Below, in pieces: positions 24,943-34,217 of a stretch of DNA of 64,000 nucleotides. The notes under the pieces are model-generated. The model was not told the DNA's origin, searched no databases, and saw only the letters and a program-made list of their open reading frames with translations. Source of the stretch: an uncultured Paracoccaceae bacterium (GTDB lineage Bacteria > Pseudomonadota > Alphaproteobacteria > Rhodobacterales > Rhodobacteraceae); contig CAJWNQ010000003.1 in assembly GCA_913043905.1 (NCBI GenBank), forward strand, positions 1-64,000, given 5' to 3'. A program made the translations under genes and the position numbers. Numbering within the stretch: position 1 is the first letter of the stretch; the number at the start of each line of letters is the position of its first letter.

Positions 24943-27159
24943 ATGCTCTGCACCGAAATCCTCAGTGCTTATAACAAAAAGAAGAAAAATCCTGTGCTAA
25001 AAACTGTGCCCTTTACTCGTGATTTAGTTTTGGTGGGTGGTGGCCATGCCCATGCTTTAGTACTCAAAGCATGGGGAATGAATCCACTGCCTGGTGCTCG
25101 ATTGACAGTTATTAACCCTGGGCCGACAGCACCTTATACTGGAATGTTGCCAGGTTATGTGGCCGGGCACTATGCCAGCAGTGATCTGGAGATTGATTTG
25201 GTGAAGTTGTGCCGTCATGCCGGTGCGCGTTTAATTTTAGATAAAGTAGTAAATATTGATCAATTACAAAATAAAGTGATGCTAGCCGAACGAAATCCAG
25301 TTGCTTATGATGTTGCATCTTTTGATGTAGGTATTACGGCAAAAATAGATCTACCAGGTTTTGATGTATATGGGATTGGCGCTAAACCCTTAGGTGTATA
25401 TGCACAGCAATGGAATGATTTTGTTGAAAACGTAAAACAAGGGAAAATTCCTCCCAATGTAGCTGTCATTGGTGGTGGTATTGCTGGCTGTGAATTGGCT
25501 ATGGCTATGGCTTATGCTCTTCATGCTCTTGGTATTTCTCCACAGGTTACTGTTATTGAAGTTGGGGTGCAGATTTCTGGTGTTGGGGGCAAAGTTCGTC
25601 AAAAGATGCTAATGGCCATGGATGCTCTTGGAGTAGTGATAAAAACTAATGCTAGGGTTTTGAAGGTTTGTATTGATCAGGTGCTATTAGATGGGCAAGA
25701 TCCTATCGCCGCTTCGTTTTGTGTTGGAGCTGCAGGTGGTAAAGCACATAAGTGGATTTCTCAAACTAATTTACCACAGAAAAATGGATTTATTAAGATA
25801 AATGCAGATCTAGGTGTGGTTGGTGATAGTGCACTTTTTGCTGTTGGTGATTGCGCTGTTATGGTGAATGTGATGCTACCAAAAGCTGGCGTATTTGCCG
25901 TGCGGGCAGCACCAATATTGCATCGCAATATACGCGCTGCGCTGAATGGTGGAATACGTAAAAAATGGCGCCCGCAAAAGAATTTTTTAAAACTTATTTC
26001 TTTGGGGGGCCAATCAGCTGTAGCTGAGAAATTTGGGATTACCCTAATGGGACCGTTTATGTGGCGTTGGAAGAACCATATAGATCGTAGATTTATGAAT
26101 CGATTGGTAGATCTCCCAAAAATGCTATCGCCTAAAATATCAGGTGAAATTGCTATTGGAGCTGCAGAGATGCTGCGAGCTAACCCACTTTGTGGAGGTT
26201 GTGGAGCTAAGGTTGGCCGAGGTATTTTATCAGGTGCTTTAAAAAGTGTTAAGAAGCCAAGTGATAATGTTGTGACAGGTATAGGAGATGACGCTGCAGT
26301 GTTGCGCCATTCTGGCGGTGGGTTTCAGGTTATTAGTACTGATCATTTACGTAGTTTAATTCATGATCCTGGGCTTATGACTCGAATAGCTGTTGTGCAT
26401 TCTTTAGGAGATATTTGGGCTATGGGTGCACAACCCCAAGTTGGGTTAGCGTCAATTATTGTTCCTCAAATGTCTGAAGAATTACAGGCACGAACGTTAT
26501 TAGAAATTACGGAGGTTGCAACTGAGGTTTTAACCGCATCAGGTGCGCAACTTGTGGGTGGCCATACAACTATGGGTGCTGAGTTAACAATTGGTTTTAC
26601 AGTGACTGGAACCAAACAATCCATGCCTTTAACTGTTGCAGGTGCAAAGGCTGGTGACTTGTTAATTCTGACCCGACCTATTGGATCAGGTGTTATTTTA
26701 GCGGCAGATATGCTGGGCCAAGCTAAAGGTTGCGATGTTGCGGCTGCTCTTGCAATTATGGGAAAAATTCAGAATCGTGAAGCAATAGTTTTGACAAAAA
26801 CTGCTCATGCGATGACTGATGTGACCGGATTTGGACTGGCTGGACATGTGCAAGAAATTTGCAAAGCCTCAGGCTTGGAAGCTGAGCTTTGGAAAGAATC
26901 CATTCCTACTTTTAGTGGTGCACGGGCTTTATCTGATGCAGGTGTATCATCAACATTAATGCCTTCTAACCGTGCAGATGCGCCAGTTAAAGGTATCGAA
27001 GATGCATTACTTTATGATCCGCAAACTGCAGGTGGATTGCTAGCTGCGGTACCTGAAGGACAGAGTAAAGCCATAATTAAAGCGTTAGCTGTAAAAGGGT
27101 GTTCTGGTCATATTATTGGTAAGTTGACAAGAGGTACTGGGCACATTCGTCTTAGCTAA
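24943..27159 (+). CDS. selD: Flavoprotein (NADH dehydrogenase-like)-selenide, water dikinase fusion
   Basis: A 738-residue fusion. Residues ~25-395 are an FAD/NAD(P) disulfide-oxidoreductase-type module (VLVGGGHAHALVL, AVIGGGIAGCELAMAMAYA, ALFAVGDCAVM). Residues ~405-738 are SelD, with the catalytic Cys/Lys region LCGGCGAKVGRG, GIGDDAAVL and ATP/metal motifs QLVGGHTTMGAEL and TDVTGFGLAGH. SelD makes selenophosphate from selenide and ATP; the flavin module may reduce a selenium compound or deliver selenide. Catalytic Cys rather than Sec is used. A GTG at 24994 (VLKTVPFTRD) is a plausible alternative start. Convergent with selU, ends overlapping by 8 bp. Confidence 0.93.
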   Translation: MLCTEILSAYNKKKKNPVLKTVPFTRDLVLVGGGHAHALVLKAWGMNPLPGARLTVINPGPTAPYTGMLPGYVAGHYASSDLEIDLVKLCRHAGARLILDKVVNIDQLQNKVMLAERNPVAYDVASFDVGITAKIDLPGFDVYGIGAKPLGVYAQQWNDFVENVKQGKIPPNVAVIGGGIAGCELAMAMAYALHALGISPQVTVIEVGVQISGVGGKVRQKMLMAMDALGVVIKTNARVLKVCIDQVLLDGQDPIAASFCVGAAGGKAHKWISQTNLPQKNGFIKINADLGVVGDSALFAVGDCAVMVNVMLPKAGVFAVRAAPILHRNIRAALNGGIRKKWRPQKNFLKLISLGGQSAVAEKFGITLMGPFMWRWKNHIDRRFMNRLVDLPKMLSPKISGEIAIGAAEMLRANPLCGGCGAKVGRGILSGALKSVKKPSDNVVTGIGDDAAVLRHSGGGFQVISTDHLRSLIHDPGLMTRIAVVHSLGDIWAMGAQPQVGLASIIVPQMSEELQARTLLEITEVATEVLTASGAQLVGGHTTMGAELTIGFTVTGTKQSMPLTVAGAKAGDLLILTRPIGSGVILAADMLGQAKGCDVAAALAIMGKIQNREAIVLTKTAHAMTDVTGFGLAGHVQEICKASGLEAELWKESIPTFSGARALSDAGVSSTLMPSNRADAPVKGIEDALLYDPQTAGGLLAAVPEGQSKAIIKALAVKGCSGHIIGKLTRGTGHIRLS

Positions 27160-28198
27160 ACTTTGCGTGCAATGCTTCAGCTGTATTGGCTAGTGTGCTG
27201 TCCTTAAGATTTGATAGTTCGATATAGTAAACTGCATCATCTTTTGTATTAGAAGATTTAGTGTATCTTGGATCATAGTGGTATAAAATAAGGCTTGTTG
27301 CCAGTGTTTGCCAATCATTTATTTTTGCTTGTGCATGCCATTTATCTATTCGATCAGCTGAATGATAGGGCCGAAGTTTATCTATGAGTTTTTTCAATTC
27401 CTCTTTATCGTGAGTAATGTCTTCGTATGCTCTGCATAGAAAATGGCTACGAGCTTCAATTGGTGCATTAATCTGTATCCGTGCGGCATTGGTCATAAGA
27501 GCCCAAACTGATGGTGGAATTGAACGGTCCCCAACCTTACTACTCTCGGCTTCAACAAAAGTAGTTACAGTAGGATCGAGTGTAGCTAATTTTGCAGCAA
27601 GGTTAGTTTCAAACATTTTTTGCGATGGTTGTGGCTTATCAATCTTTCCAAAAAGAGAGCCTCGGTGGGCGGCTATTCCTTCAATATCAAGGATTTGAGC
27701 ACCCTTTGCCGAAAGTTGATGCAATAGTGCGGTTTTTGCGGTTCCAGTGCCACCACCGATTAGAATTAATTTGTGTGTTAATGGTGTTTCGTAAAGTGTT
27801 TTTACTATTTCTCGCCTATAGCTTTGGTAACCACCTTTAAGTAGGTGTACTCGCCAGCCGACTTGATCAAGTATTGTGGCAAATGCGCCAGAACGCTGGC
27901 CGCCACGCCAGCAATAGATCAGTGGCTGCCATCCGCCACTTTTTTCAGCAAGGGGACCCTGAAGGTGATTAGCTGTGTTATTAGCTACTAATGCTCCACC
28001 AATTTTGCGTGCATTAAATGGATTGACTTGTTTATATATAGTGCCAACTTCTTCTCGTTGATCATTGCTAAGTACGGGCAAATTTACAGCACCAGGTATA
28101 TGGTCCTCTGCATACTCAGCCGGAGTTCTCACATCTATGATAGTGTCCACTGATAGGTTGTGAAGGTCTGATAGTGAGGCGAGTATTAGTGGTGTCAC
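27152..28198 (-). CDS. selU: tRNA 2-selenouridine synthase
   Basis: A 348-residue SelU/MnmH: an N-terminal rhodanese domain with the active Cys in IYCWRGGQRSG (~residue 95) and DVRTPAEYAEDHIPGA (~22-37), then a P-loop domain with LIGGGTGTAKTALL (~147). It converts 2-thiouridine (via geranylated 2-thiouridine) at the tRNA wobble position to 2-selenouridine, using selenophosphate from SelD. The convergent selD neighbour supplies that donor. No Sec-insertion genes (selA/selB) are visible in this window. Confidence 0.93.
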   Translation of the reverse strand: MTPLILASLSDLHNLSVDTIIDVRTPAEYAEDHIPGAVNLPVLSNDQREEVGTIYKQVNPFNARKIGGALVANNTANHLQGPLAEKSGGWQPLIYCWRGGQRSGAFATILDQVGWRVHLLKGGYQSYRREIVKTLYETPLTHKLILIGGGTGTAKTALLHQLSAKGAQILDIEGIAAHRGSLFGKIDKPQPSQKMFETNLAAKLATLDPTVTTFVEAESSKVGDRSIPPSVWALMTNAARIQINAPIEARSHFLCRAYEDITHDKEELKKLIDKLRPYHSADRIDKWHAQAKINDWQTLATSLILYHYDPRYTKSSNTKDDAVYYIELSNLKDSTLANTAEALHAKFS

Positions 28199-28480
28199 AT
28201 TATGCCTTTATATATAAAGAAATTTTAAGGTTTTTTAATAGAGCTTAACAAAGACGTTTCAAAAGTTGCATAACAACAAAGGAGGCTTTACGAAATAGCT
28301 AAACGGTACCTATGAGAAATTTCATATTTTTTTACTGTGGTCTGTTTTAATGAAAAAAACTTTGCCTTTACGATAAATTTAATAGAAAAATATTTGGTAT
28401 ACAGACACTATACGAAATTATATTTTCAATATTAAATAGAACCCTTTAGGCTAATTAACTATTCTTTACATTATCATTTA

Positions 28481-31129
28481 TTAAAAGTTTAAAGATACAT
28501 CCCGGTATCCAGATTGGCATTTAGCCACAAATAATGCCTGTTTTTTAGTTAATTTTGCTTGATCACGTATTCCAATAGTTTTTCGCATAGTGCTCTCATA
28601 CTTTGATAAATTTGGTAATATATAAGTTTCCCCTCTTGTTCGCCATTCTTCTTGTTTCTGATAGGCTGAAATCGCTTTATCTAATTCTTTTTGAGCTTTT
28701 TCTTTATTTGGTGTTCGTGATTTAAGAGCACGGCGAGCTTTGGAGATTGCTGATTTAATATTATTCGCCCCTGCGACTTTACTAAAGCGTTTTCCAAGTT
28801 CATTTAATGGATCTACCATGTCTGCAGGTTCATTATTTGTTACTTGAGCTTTGCTAGACATCAAATCATCTCGCAGCATATTAAAATCTGTAGTTGCTTC
28901 TAAAATAAGATTAATTTCTGCAATTGGCTGATATGCCGATTGCGCATACTTTGTGTACTGTTGATAAGCTGACTTTTCTTTTGCCTGAAGGGCACGAAAA
29001 TCAGCAAGTTTATCAGACCATTCTACGGGGATAGATTTTATTAATAACTTTTTTTCTTTTTCTAGTTCAGTAATCTTTTCTTTATAGTAACTTGGAGACA
29101 TGCCTTCTTCTAGGTCTTCGATATCTGCATTTAGATTTTTGATCTCAGCATCATGGCGACGAATATTTCGCTCAGTTGAGCGGACTGATTTATGAATAGG
29201 ACGAAACAGTTCAGATGCTTCTTTTAATTTTACACTTATCATCTCGGCACTACGCAATTGTTCTATAGCCATGCTTACATTATCAAAGCTTTTCGCTGTA
29301 TTTTTGGCTATTTTATTGGGGAGTATCGATAAGTCGATTGAACGAGCTGCTTCTACACCAGAAATAATAATATCACCGTTAGCTTTAATCTCATTTGAAA
29401 CATACTGATCAACACAATAAGCAAGCTGTGGATTACGAGGGGGTGGTGAGTTTTCTGATAACAAAGCTACACGGTTAGGAAGGTAATTAACTAAACTTGG
29501 TGAGGTTGCCACAATTACCATTGCAAATATTTGCAAACCAATAAAAGGAATAACCCCTTTATACATGTTTATTGTTTTAACTGCTGCGGGAGCGATACCT
29601 CGTAAATAGAATAGTGCAAAGCCAAATGGTGGTGTTAGAAAAGAAGTCTGAATATTTAAGCCAATCATTACACCTAACCAAACTGCGGTAACGTTTGCAC
29701 CCGGATCAGCTAACAAGATAGGTGCAACAATTGGGACAACAACAACCGCAATTTCAATAAAGTCCAAGAAAAATCCTAAAACAAAAATTACTGCCATGAC
29801 AATAATAAATTTTGACCAAAATCCACCCGCTAAACCGTCTAAAAATTCTTTGACTAAGTGTTCGCCACCAAAGGCTCTAAATGCAGCTGTTAAGATTGCG
29901 GCTCCTAAGAGGATGATAAACACCAAAGAGGTTGTTTTCGCAGTTTCCATCATCACACCATTTAATGTGTTTTCGATTTTGAATGCGCGGTAACCACTCC
30001 AAATTAAACTTATAACCAAACCAATAGTGGAGATTACAGCTAAGGCGACACCTAGTTGGTCACGATTAGTATCCATTCCTTTTATATTTGTATCAAAGTT
30101 TGCCAAAATAAAACCAATGGAAAATAAACTAACCAATGCCAAAATTGCAGGGTAATAACTATTTTTTTGTCCTTCAGTTAATCGATAGCCTGACATAACT
30201 AAAGCTCCAGCAGCACCAATCGCTCCTGCTTGATTTACAGTGGCAATACCTGACATAATTGAACCAAGTACAAGAAATATCAATAAAAGTGGTGGAACAA
30301 GGGATAAAAATACTTTTCTAGCAAATGCACGATTGTACTTACCTGTGTATGGGACAGCTGGTGCAGCAGAAGGTTTTAAAAATGCAAAAACCAGAATGTA
30401 CAACATATATAAACCAACTAAAACTATTCCAGGAATAAAAGCTCCAAGAAACATCTCACCTGCCGATGTTGATGTGACATCGAATGCAGATGGCATTGAA
30501 ATTTCACCAGTAGTTTGTTTATGCAAAGCTTTACGAATGCTAGAGCCTTGATCAGCAGCAGAGGCTAACTGGTCTGCTAAAATAATTAGAACAATAGATG
30601 GAGGTATTATTTGCCCAAGCGTTCCAGATGCAGCAATTGTCCCAGTTGCTAAAGATTGTGAATAATTATTACGTAACATAGCTGGCAGAGAAATTAATCC
30701 CATTGCCACAACTGTTGCTCCTACGATGCCTGTTGTAGCTGCTAATAAAGCACCAACGAATACAACAGAAATGCCTAAGCCACCTCGGACAGGTCCAAAT
30801 AGGTTGGCCATTGTTAATAATAAGTCTTCTGCAATTTTTGAGCGCTGCAACATAATACCCATAAAAATAAACAATGGAATTGCAATTAACGTATCTCTTT
30901 CTGGTTCCCAATAGGTTCCGCGTAGGTTGGCATTCCCTGAACTTAACCACGTCCATGCGGTTCCCTGACTAAAGAAAGCACCTTGGTCACCAGTTAATAA
31001 ATAACCTGAAACACCAGCTAGAACTAAAGTAATAATTGATGCACCTGGCAAAGCAAATGCAACGGGATATCCAAACCCCAGTGCCGTAGCCATTAAAACA
31101 ATAAGGAGAAAGAGAAAAAATAGTTCCAT
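28481..31129 (-). CDS. TRAP transporter large permease DctM with long C-terminal coiled-coil extension
   Basis: An 882-residue protein, about twice the usual DctM (~430). Residues ~1-565 form the multi-span DctM core (FLLIVLMATALGFGYPVAFALPG; WLGVMIGLNIQTSFLTPPFGFALFYL), itself enlarged by an internal loop. Residues ~570-882 are soluble and strongly charged, with predicted coiled coils (NIRRHDAEIKNLNADIEDLE; KITELEKEKKLL). It carries out Na+-dependent uptake with the DctQ and DctP partners. The start overlaps the dctQ stop (TAATG). The substrate is likely an organic acid, judged from the DctP type. Confidence 0.9.
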   Translation of the reverse strand: MELFFLFLLIVLMATALGFGYPVAFALPGASIITLVLAGVSGYLLTGDQGAFFSQGTAWTWLSSGNANLRGTYWEPERDTLIAIPLFIFMGIMLQRSKIAEDLLLTMANLFGPVRGGLGISVVFVGALLAATTGIVGATVVAMGLISLPAMLRNNYSQSLATGTIAASGTLGQIIPPSIVLIILADQLASAADQGSSIRKALHKQTTGEISMPSAFDVTSTSAGEMFLGAFIPGIVLVGLYMLYILVFAFLKPSAAPAVPYTGKYNRAFARKVFLSLVPPLLLIFLVLGSIMSGIATVNQAGAIGAAGALVMSGYRLTEGQKNSYYPAILALVSLFSIGFILANFDTNIKGMDTNRDQLGVALAVISTIGLVISLIWSGYRAFKIENTLNGVMMETAKTTSLVFIILLGAAILTAAFRAFGGEHLVKEFLDGLAGGFWSKFIIVMAVIFVLGFFLDFIEIAVVVVPIVAPILLADPGANVTAVWLGVMIGLNIQTSFLTPPFGFALFYLRGIAPAAVKTINMYKGVIPFIGLQIFAMVIVATSPSLVNYLPNRVALLSENSPPPRNPQLAYCVDQYVSNEIKANGDIIISGVEAARSIDLSILPNKIAKNTAKSFDNVSMAIEQLRSAEMISVKLKEASELFRPIHKSVRSTERNIRRHDAEIKNLNADIEDLEEGMSPSYYKEKITELEKEKKLLIKSIPVEWSDKLADFRALQAKEKSAYQQYTKYAQSAYQPIAEINLILEATTDFNMLRDDLMSSKAQVTNNEPADMVDPLNELGKRFSKVAGANNIKSAISKARRALKSRTPNKEKAQKELDKAISAYQKQEEWRTRGETYILPNLSKYESTMRKTIGIRDQAKLTKKQALFVAKCQSGYRDVSLNF

Positions 31130-32112
31130 TAATGAGCTCCTGAGCCAGTCGGTATGTACTTACCACCCTCACCACGGTAATCTGCTACAGCAGCCATGAG
31201 GTAGCTTACAAATTGAATCATCATTGATACTGCAAAGATACCTAAAAAGCCTGCCATCATATATTTTAAATATAAACCAAATCCTGATTGTGTAGTTTCA
31301 AAGTTTAAGATTGGACTATTAATAATGGACGTCTTCTGTGCCATTCCAGTTAAAATAATCATCCAACATAATGTTATTCCTAAAGAAATGGTTCCAATTG
31401 CATTCACCCTTCCTTTAGATTTTTCTTTAAGACCTGCATAGACGATATCAACTCGGACATGGCCTTCTTCTAATAATGTATGGGCAGAAGCAAATAAAAA
31501 TAGTGCTCCATACCAGAAGCGAACAAGGTCTGACATGAATGCTTGTTCGTAAGAAAAAATAAAGCGAAAAATTACGATCAACAATTCACCAATAAGAATA
31601 AGTAGTGCTAACCAATGAAAGCCTAGGGTTTTCGTTCGAGTTGCTAATAAAACTCCAATTATCATTAATGGAAAGTGTACATAGGGCCCGCGAAATTGTG
31701 ATCTCCCAAGGTTCTTACCCATGGTTTCGCCTATAATATTATTCAACATATCTTCTACTCGAAGAAAGGCAATAATACTATCAACACAGCCTAGCAACAC
31801 AACCATCCAAAAAGCTGCACGTATTACAAAGGCATTCATATTGGAAATACGCTTGCTGTCTTGGCGTAGTGTTGTTTTGGGGCTATTAAATGTAAGTGTT
31901 ACTGCAAGAAAAACTGCTGCCGGATATAACATCATTTGCAGCACGCCAATGGTGCCACTTTGAAAAGATGCTCCTGGCAAGCCTCCCCAAAACGTAGCAA
32001 AGTTATTAAATAAATATGCGAACATAACCCATAAATTTGACCAACCAAGTGATCTTATGAACAACGGATTTGAAAACAAACCATTTTCACTTTGGACTGT
32101 TGTCGAAGCCAT
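31129..32112 (-). CDS. TRAP transporter small permease DctQ
   Basis: A 327-residue membrane protein, longer than typical four-helix DctQ (~160-200). It has extra N-terminal segments (GWSNLWVMFAYLFNNFATFWGG) and the DctQ core near the C-terminal half (FLFASAHTLLEEGHVRVDIVYAGL, ~205-230), which is the family signature. It scaffolds the DctM channel. AAGGA lies 6 bp before the ATG. An intra-operon hairpin separates it from dctP. Confidence 0.88.
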   Translation of the reverse strand: MASTTVQSENGLFSNPLFIRSLGWSNLWVMFAYLFNNFATFWGGLPGASFQSGTIGVLQMMLYPAAVFLAVTLTFNSPKTTLRQDSKRISNMNAFVIRAAFWMVVLLGCVDSIIAFLRVEDMLNNIIGETMGKNLGRSQFRGPYVHFPLMIIGVLLATRTKTLGFHWLALLILIGELLIVIFRFIFSYEQAFMSDLVRFWYGALFLFASAHTLLEEGHVRVDIVYAGLKEKSKGRVNAIGTISLGITLCWMIILTGMAQKTSIINSPILNFETTQSGFGLYLKYMMAGFLGIFAVSMMIQFVSYLMAAVADYRGEGGKYIPTGSGAH

Positions 32113-32136
32113 TGTTATTCCTTTGGGATAAAAATA

Positions 32137-32162
32137 GGCTAAGGCAGTTTTCTGCCTTAGCC
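32137..32162 (-). terminator. Intra-operon hairpin after dctP
   Basis: GGCTAAGGCAG / CTGCCTTAGCC is a perfect 11-bp stem with a 4-base loop. On the minus strand it is followed by TATTTTTATCC. It lies between dctP and dctQ and probably attenuates the permease genes relative to the binding protein. Confidence 0.8.
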
Positions 32163-32178
32163 AATGATAAAATCTAAA

Positions 32179-33261
32179 TCAACGATTCAATACGTTGTTA
32201 CGTTTATTTACGTAAGCTGTATCAGATAATGCAGTCCACGCTCCGATCTCTTCACGCGCTTTTAGAGTACTATCATAAATACGTGCTGAAAGTTCTGAAT
32301 GATCGCGGGCTTCTTCGATCACTTCTGATGCGGCTTCGCCGAAGCTATCATAAATGTCATCGTTAAATTCACGCAACTGAACGCCATGGTCGTTAACTAG
32401 TTTATTCAAATATTCACCATTGTTAGCATTTGTTTCGGCTAATGTACGAGAATTTTCTTCGTTACATGCAGCTTCGATTATTGCTTGATGCGTTGAAGAC
32501 AGGCTGCTCCACCAAGATGCATTCATGCCTAGCGCTAGCATTGAACCAGGCTCATGCATGCCAGGATAATAGTAATATTTGGCTGCTTCATAAAATTTCA
32601 TAAAGTAGTCATTGTAAGGGCCAACCCACTCTGTAGCATCAATCGCGCCAGAAACAAGATTTTCATAGATTTGGCCTCCAGGTACTGAGATTGGTGAGCC
32701 ACCCAATTTAGCCAAGACGTCACCACCCAAACCTGGGATCCGCATCTTTAAACCTTGTAGGTCTTCTGCTGAGTTAATCTCTTTGTTGAACCAGCCACCC
32801 ATTTGGACGCCGGTATTACCCATGGCAAAGTTTTTTAGACCAAAGCTGCCAGCTAGCTCATCCCAAAGTTCCTGACCACCTGCATATTTTACCCATGCAT
32901 CTATTTCACCAGCTGTTAGGCCGAATGGTATTGCAGTAAACGGTGCCCAGCCTGGGTGCTTACCTTTCCAGTAATAATCAGCACCGATGTATGCCTGAGA
33001 GTTACCAGAAGCTACCTCATCAAATGAGTCAAATGCACCAACCTTCTCACCAGCGGCAAAATAAGTTACTTGGATCTCACCTTCTGTGAGTTCTTGAATA
33101 CGAGCTGCCATGCGTTGAGCTGGCAGGCCCAATCCTGGAAAGTCTCGTGGCCATGTGGCAACAATAGCCATTTCGATTTTACTTTGTGCTACAGACGGAG
33201 CTGCCAAAGATGTACTAGCACCAGCAATTGCTGCACCTGTTAAAAAATTACGACGTTTCAT
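32179..33261 (-). CDS. TRAP transporter substrate-binding protein DctP (TakP-like)
   Basis: A 360-residue binding protein with an N-terminal twin-Arg-like leader MKRRNFLTGAAIAGASTSLA, suggesting Tat export. The body matches the 2-oxo acid/lactate (TakP) group: AIVATWPRDFPGLGLPAQRMA (~32-52), MGGWFNKEINSAEDLQGLKMRIPGLGG (~153-178, with the carboxylate-binding Arg) and ATEWVGPYNDYFMKF (~215). It probably binds a small monocarboxylate or 2-oxo acid in the periplasm. GGGAGAAATAA gives a good ribosome site. Confidence 0.92.
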   Translation of the reverse strand: MKRRNFLTGAAIAGASTSLAAPSVAQSKIEMAIVATWPRDFPGLGLPAQRMAARIQELTEGEIQVTYFAAGEKVGAFDSFDEVASGNSQAYIGADYYWKGKHPGWAPFTAIPFGLTAGEIDAWVKYAGGQELWDELAGSFGLKNFAMGNTGVQMGGWFNKEINSAEDLQGLKMRIPGLGGDVLAKLGGSPISVPGGQIYENLVSGAIDATEWVGPYNDYFMKFYEAAKYYYYPGMHEPGSMLALGMNASWWSSLSSTHQAIIEAACNEENSRTLAETNANNGEYLNKLVNDHGVQLREFNDDIYDSFGEAASEVIEEARDHSELSARIYDSTLKAREEIGAWTALSDTAYVNKRNNVLNR

Positions 33262-33377
33262 TTATTTCTCCCTAAAAGATTATCAGATGCCATTATGCGG
33301 CTTATGTCAATTATTACTTATATAATAAGGGCGATATTGTGAAATAATTAACTTTTTTAATCGATTAAAAATACGTA

Positions 33378-33404
33378 GAATATCGAATATCGAATATCAA
33401 TATC
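33378..33404. repeat. Short GAATATC tandem repeat upstream of dctP
   Basis: Three head-to-tail copies of GAATATC followed by a partial copy (AATATC), about 120-140 bp upstream of dctP. It could be a regulator binding array or simply low-complexity AT-rich DNA. Confidence 0.4.
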
Positions 33405-33453
33405 AAAAATGTCATGATTTTTAGTATAAATTTACAAAAAAATTTAAATTAGT

Positions 33454-33705
33454 TTAGTAGTAAAAAAGCATTATTTGCAAAGCTACATATGGCACTAAAT
33501 TAAATATTATAATCAGTATTTTATAATAGACTAATGCCCTAGGTATTTCTGAATAAAGCTTATTGGATTGGTCACTTATTAATGTATTCAAGATTTTTTT
33601 TACAATTTTTTTGAATATTGTAATCTTTAGGAACCCAATGGTTAAAAGTAGAATATTTAGTAAAAGCATCCAGCCAATAAAACTAACTAATTGTTCTAAT
33701 GTCAT
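33454..33705 (-). CDS. Small two-helix membrane protein (DUF6868-like)
   Basis: An 83-residue protein, MTLEQLVSFIGWMLLLNILLL at the N-terminus and YKILIIIFNLVPYVALQIMLFYY at the C-terminus, with a charged central helix. The pattern LEQL..F.GW...N..LL....NLVPY.AL resembles the DUF6868 small membrane family as I recall it; no function is known. A GGAAAA-type ribosome site precedes the ATG. It is the last member of a run of tiny minus-strand genes starting at 34202. Confidence 0.65.
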   Translation of the reverse strand: MTLEQLVSFIGWMLLLNILLLTIGFLKITIFKKIVKKILNTLISDQSNKLYSEIPRALVYYKILIIIFNLVPYVALQIMLFYY

Positions 33706-33751
33706 AATATTTTTCCTAATGAGTTCTGCGTATACCGTAACACATAAACAA

Positions 33752-33901
33752 TCATATTTCTGGAGAATTTTTCTTTATCAAATGGCTATGTTTATGCATT
33801 AAATGTTCTGATCTGTTAGGTATTATAATTTCAAAAATAATAGCAGCTAAAATGGAAGCCCAAAGAATACCGATTATAACGATTGTAACGAGTTGTTCCA
33901 T
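33752..33901 (-). CDS. Tiny single-helix membrane protein (49 aa)
   Basis: Not in the ORF track. MEQLVTIVIIGILWASILAA begins a 49-residue protein with one transmembrane helix and a basic, His-rich tail (HLMHKHSHLIKKN). Its ATG overlaps the TAA of the upstream 75-codon ORF (TAATG), arguing for translational coupling. Function unknown. Confidence 0.55.
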   Translation of the reverse strand: MEQLVTIVIIGILWASILAAIIFEIIIPNRSEHLMHKHSHLIKKNSPEI

Positions 33902-34128
33902 TAAATGGCATTACAGTAAATTTTATTAGATAATATTGTTCTCTTTTTTATATTTATAATATGTTTTTCAATCGACTGATCAAATAGTTTTTTTTGTTTT
34001 AGATTAGTAATTATAGGTCTATTTTCCCGAGGCCAGTAACCCGCATCATCAAAATTAATATTAATTTTTAAAAAATTTGGGTATTTCAAAAATGAATATA
34101 TTAATAGTTTTTTTATGTAAGTGTTCAT
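33901..34128 (-). CDS. Small basic protein (75 aa), unknown
   Basis: A 75-residue Lys/Ile-rich protein containing DDAGYWPRENRP in its middle. No family recognised. Its ATG overlaps the TGA of the upstream 25-codon ORF (ATGA) and its TAA overlaps the next ATG (TAATG). This arrangement is hard to explain unless all three are translated. The amino-acid content follows the AT bias, so chance cannot be excluded. Confidence 0.5.
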   Translation of the reverse strand: MNTYIKKLLIYSFLKYPNFLKININFDDAGYWPRENRPIITNLKQKKLFDQSIEKHIINIKKRTILSNKIYCNAI

Positions 34129-34202
34129 CTGGTTAAAAACACTGATAATATAAAAATAATAGTGTAAATCGCAATTGGTATAACATAATTTATTCCAGAC
34201 AT
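34125..34202 (-). CDS. Tiny hydrophobic peptide (25 aa)
   Basis: Too short for the ORF track. MSGINYVIPIAIYTIIFILS and five more residues (VFLTR) give a single membrane helix. AAAAGGAT lies 7 bp before the ATG, a better ribosome site than most genes in this window. The stop overlaps the next start (ATGA). Similar tiny helices serve as small subunits of transporters, but no partner is identified here. Confidence 0.5.
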   Translation of the reverse strand: MSGINYVIPIAIYTIIFILSVFLTR

Positions 34203-34217
34203 TTATTTATCCTTTTA

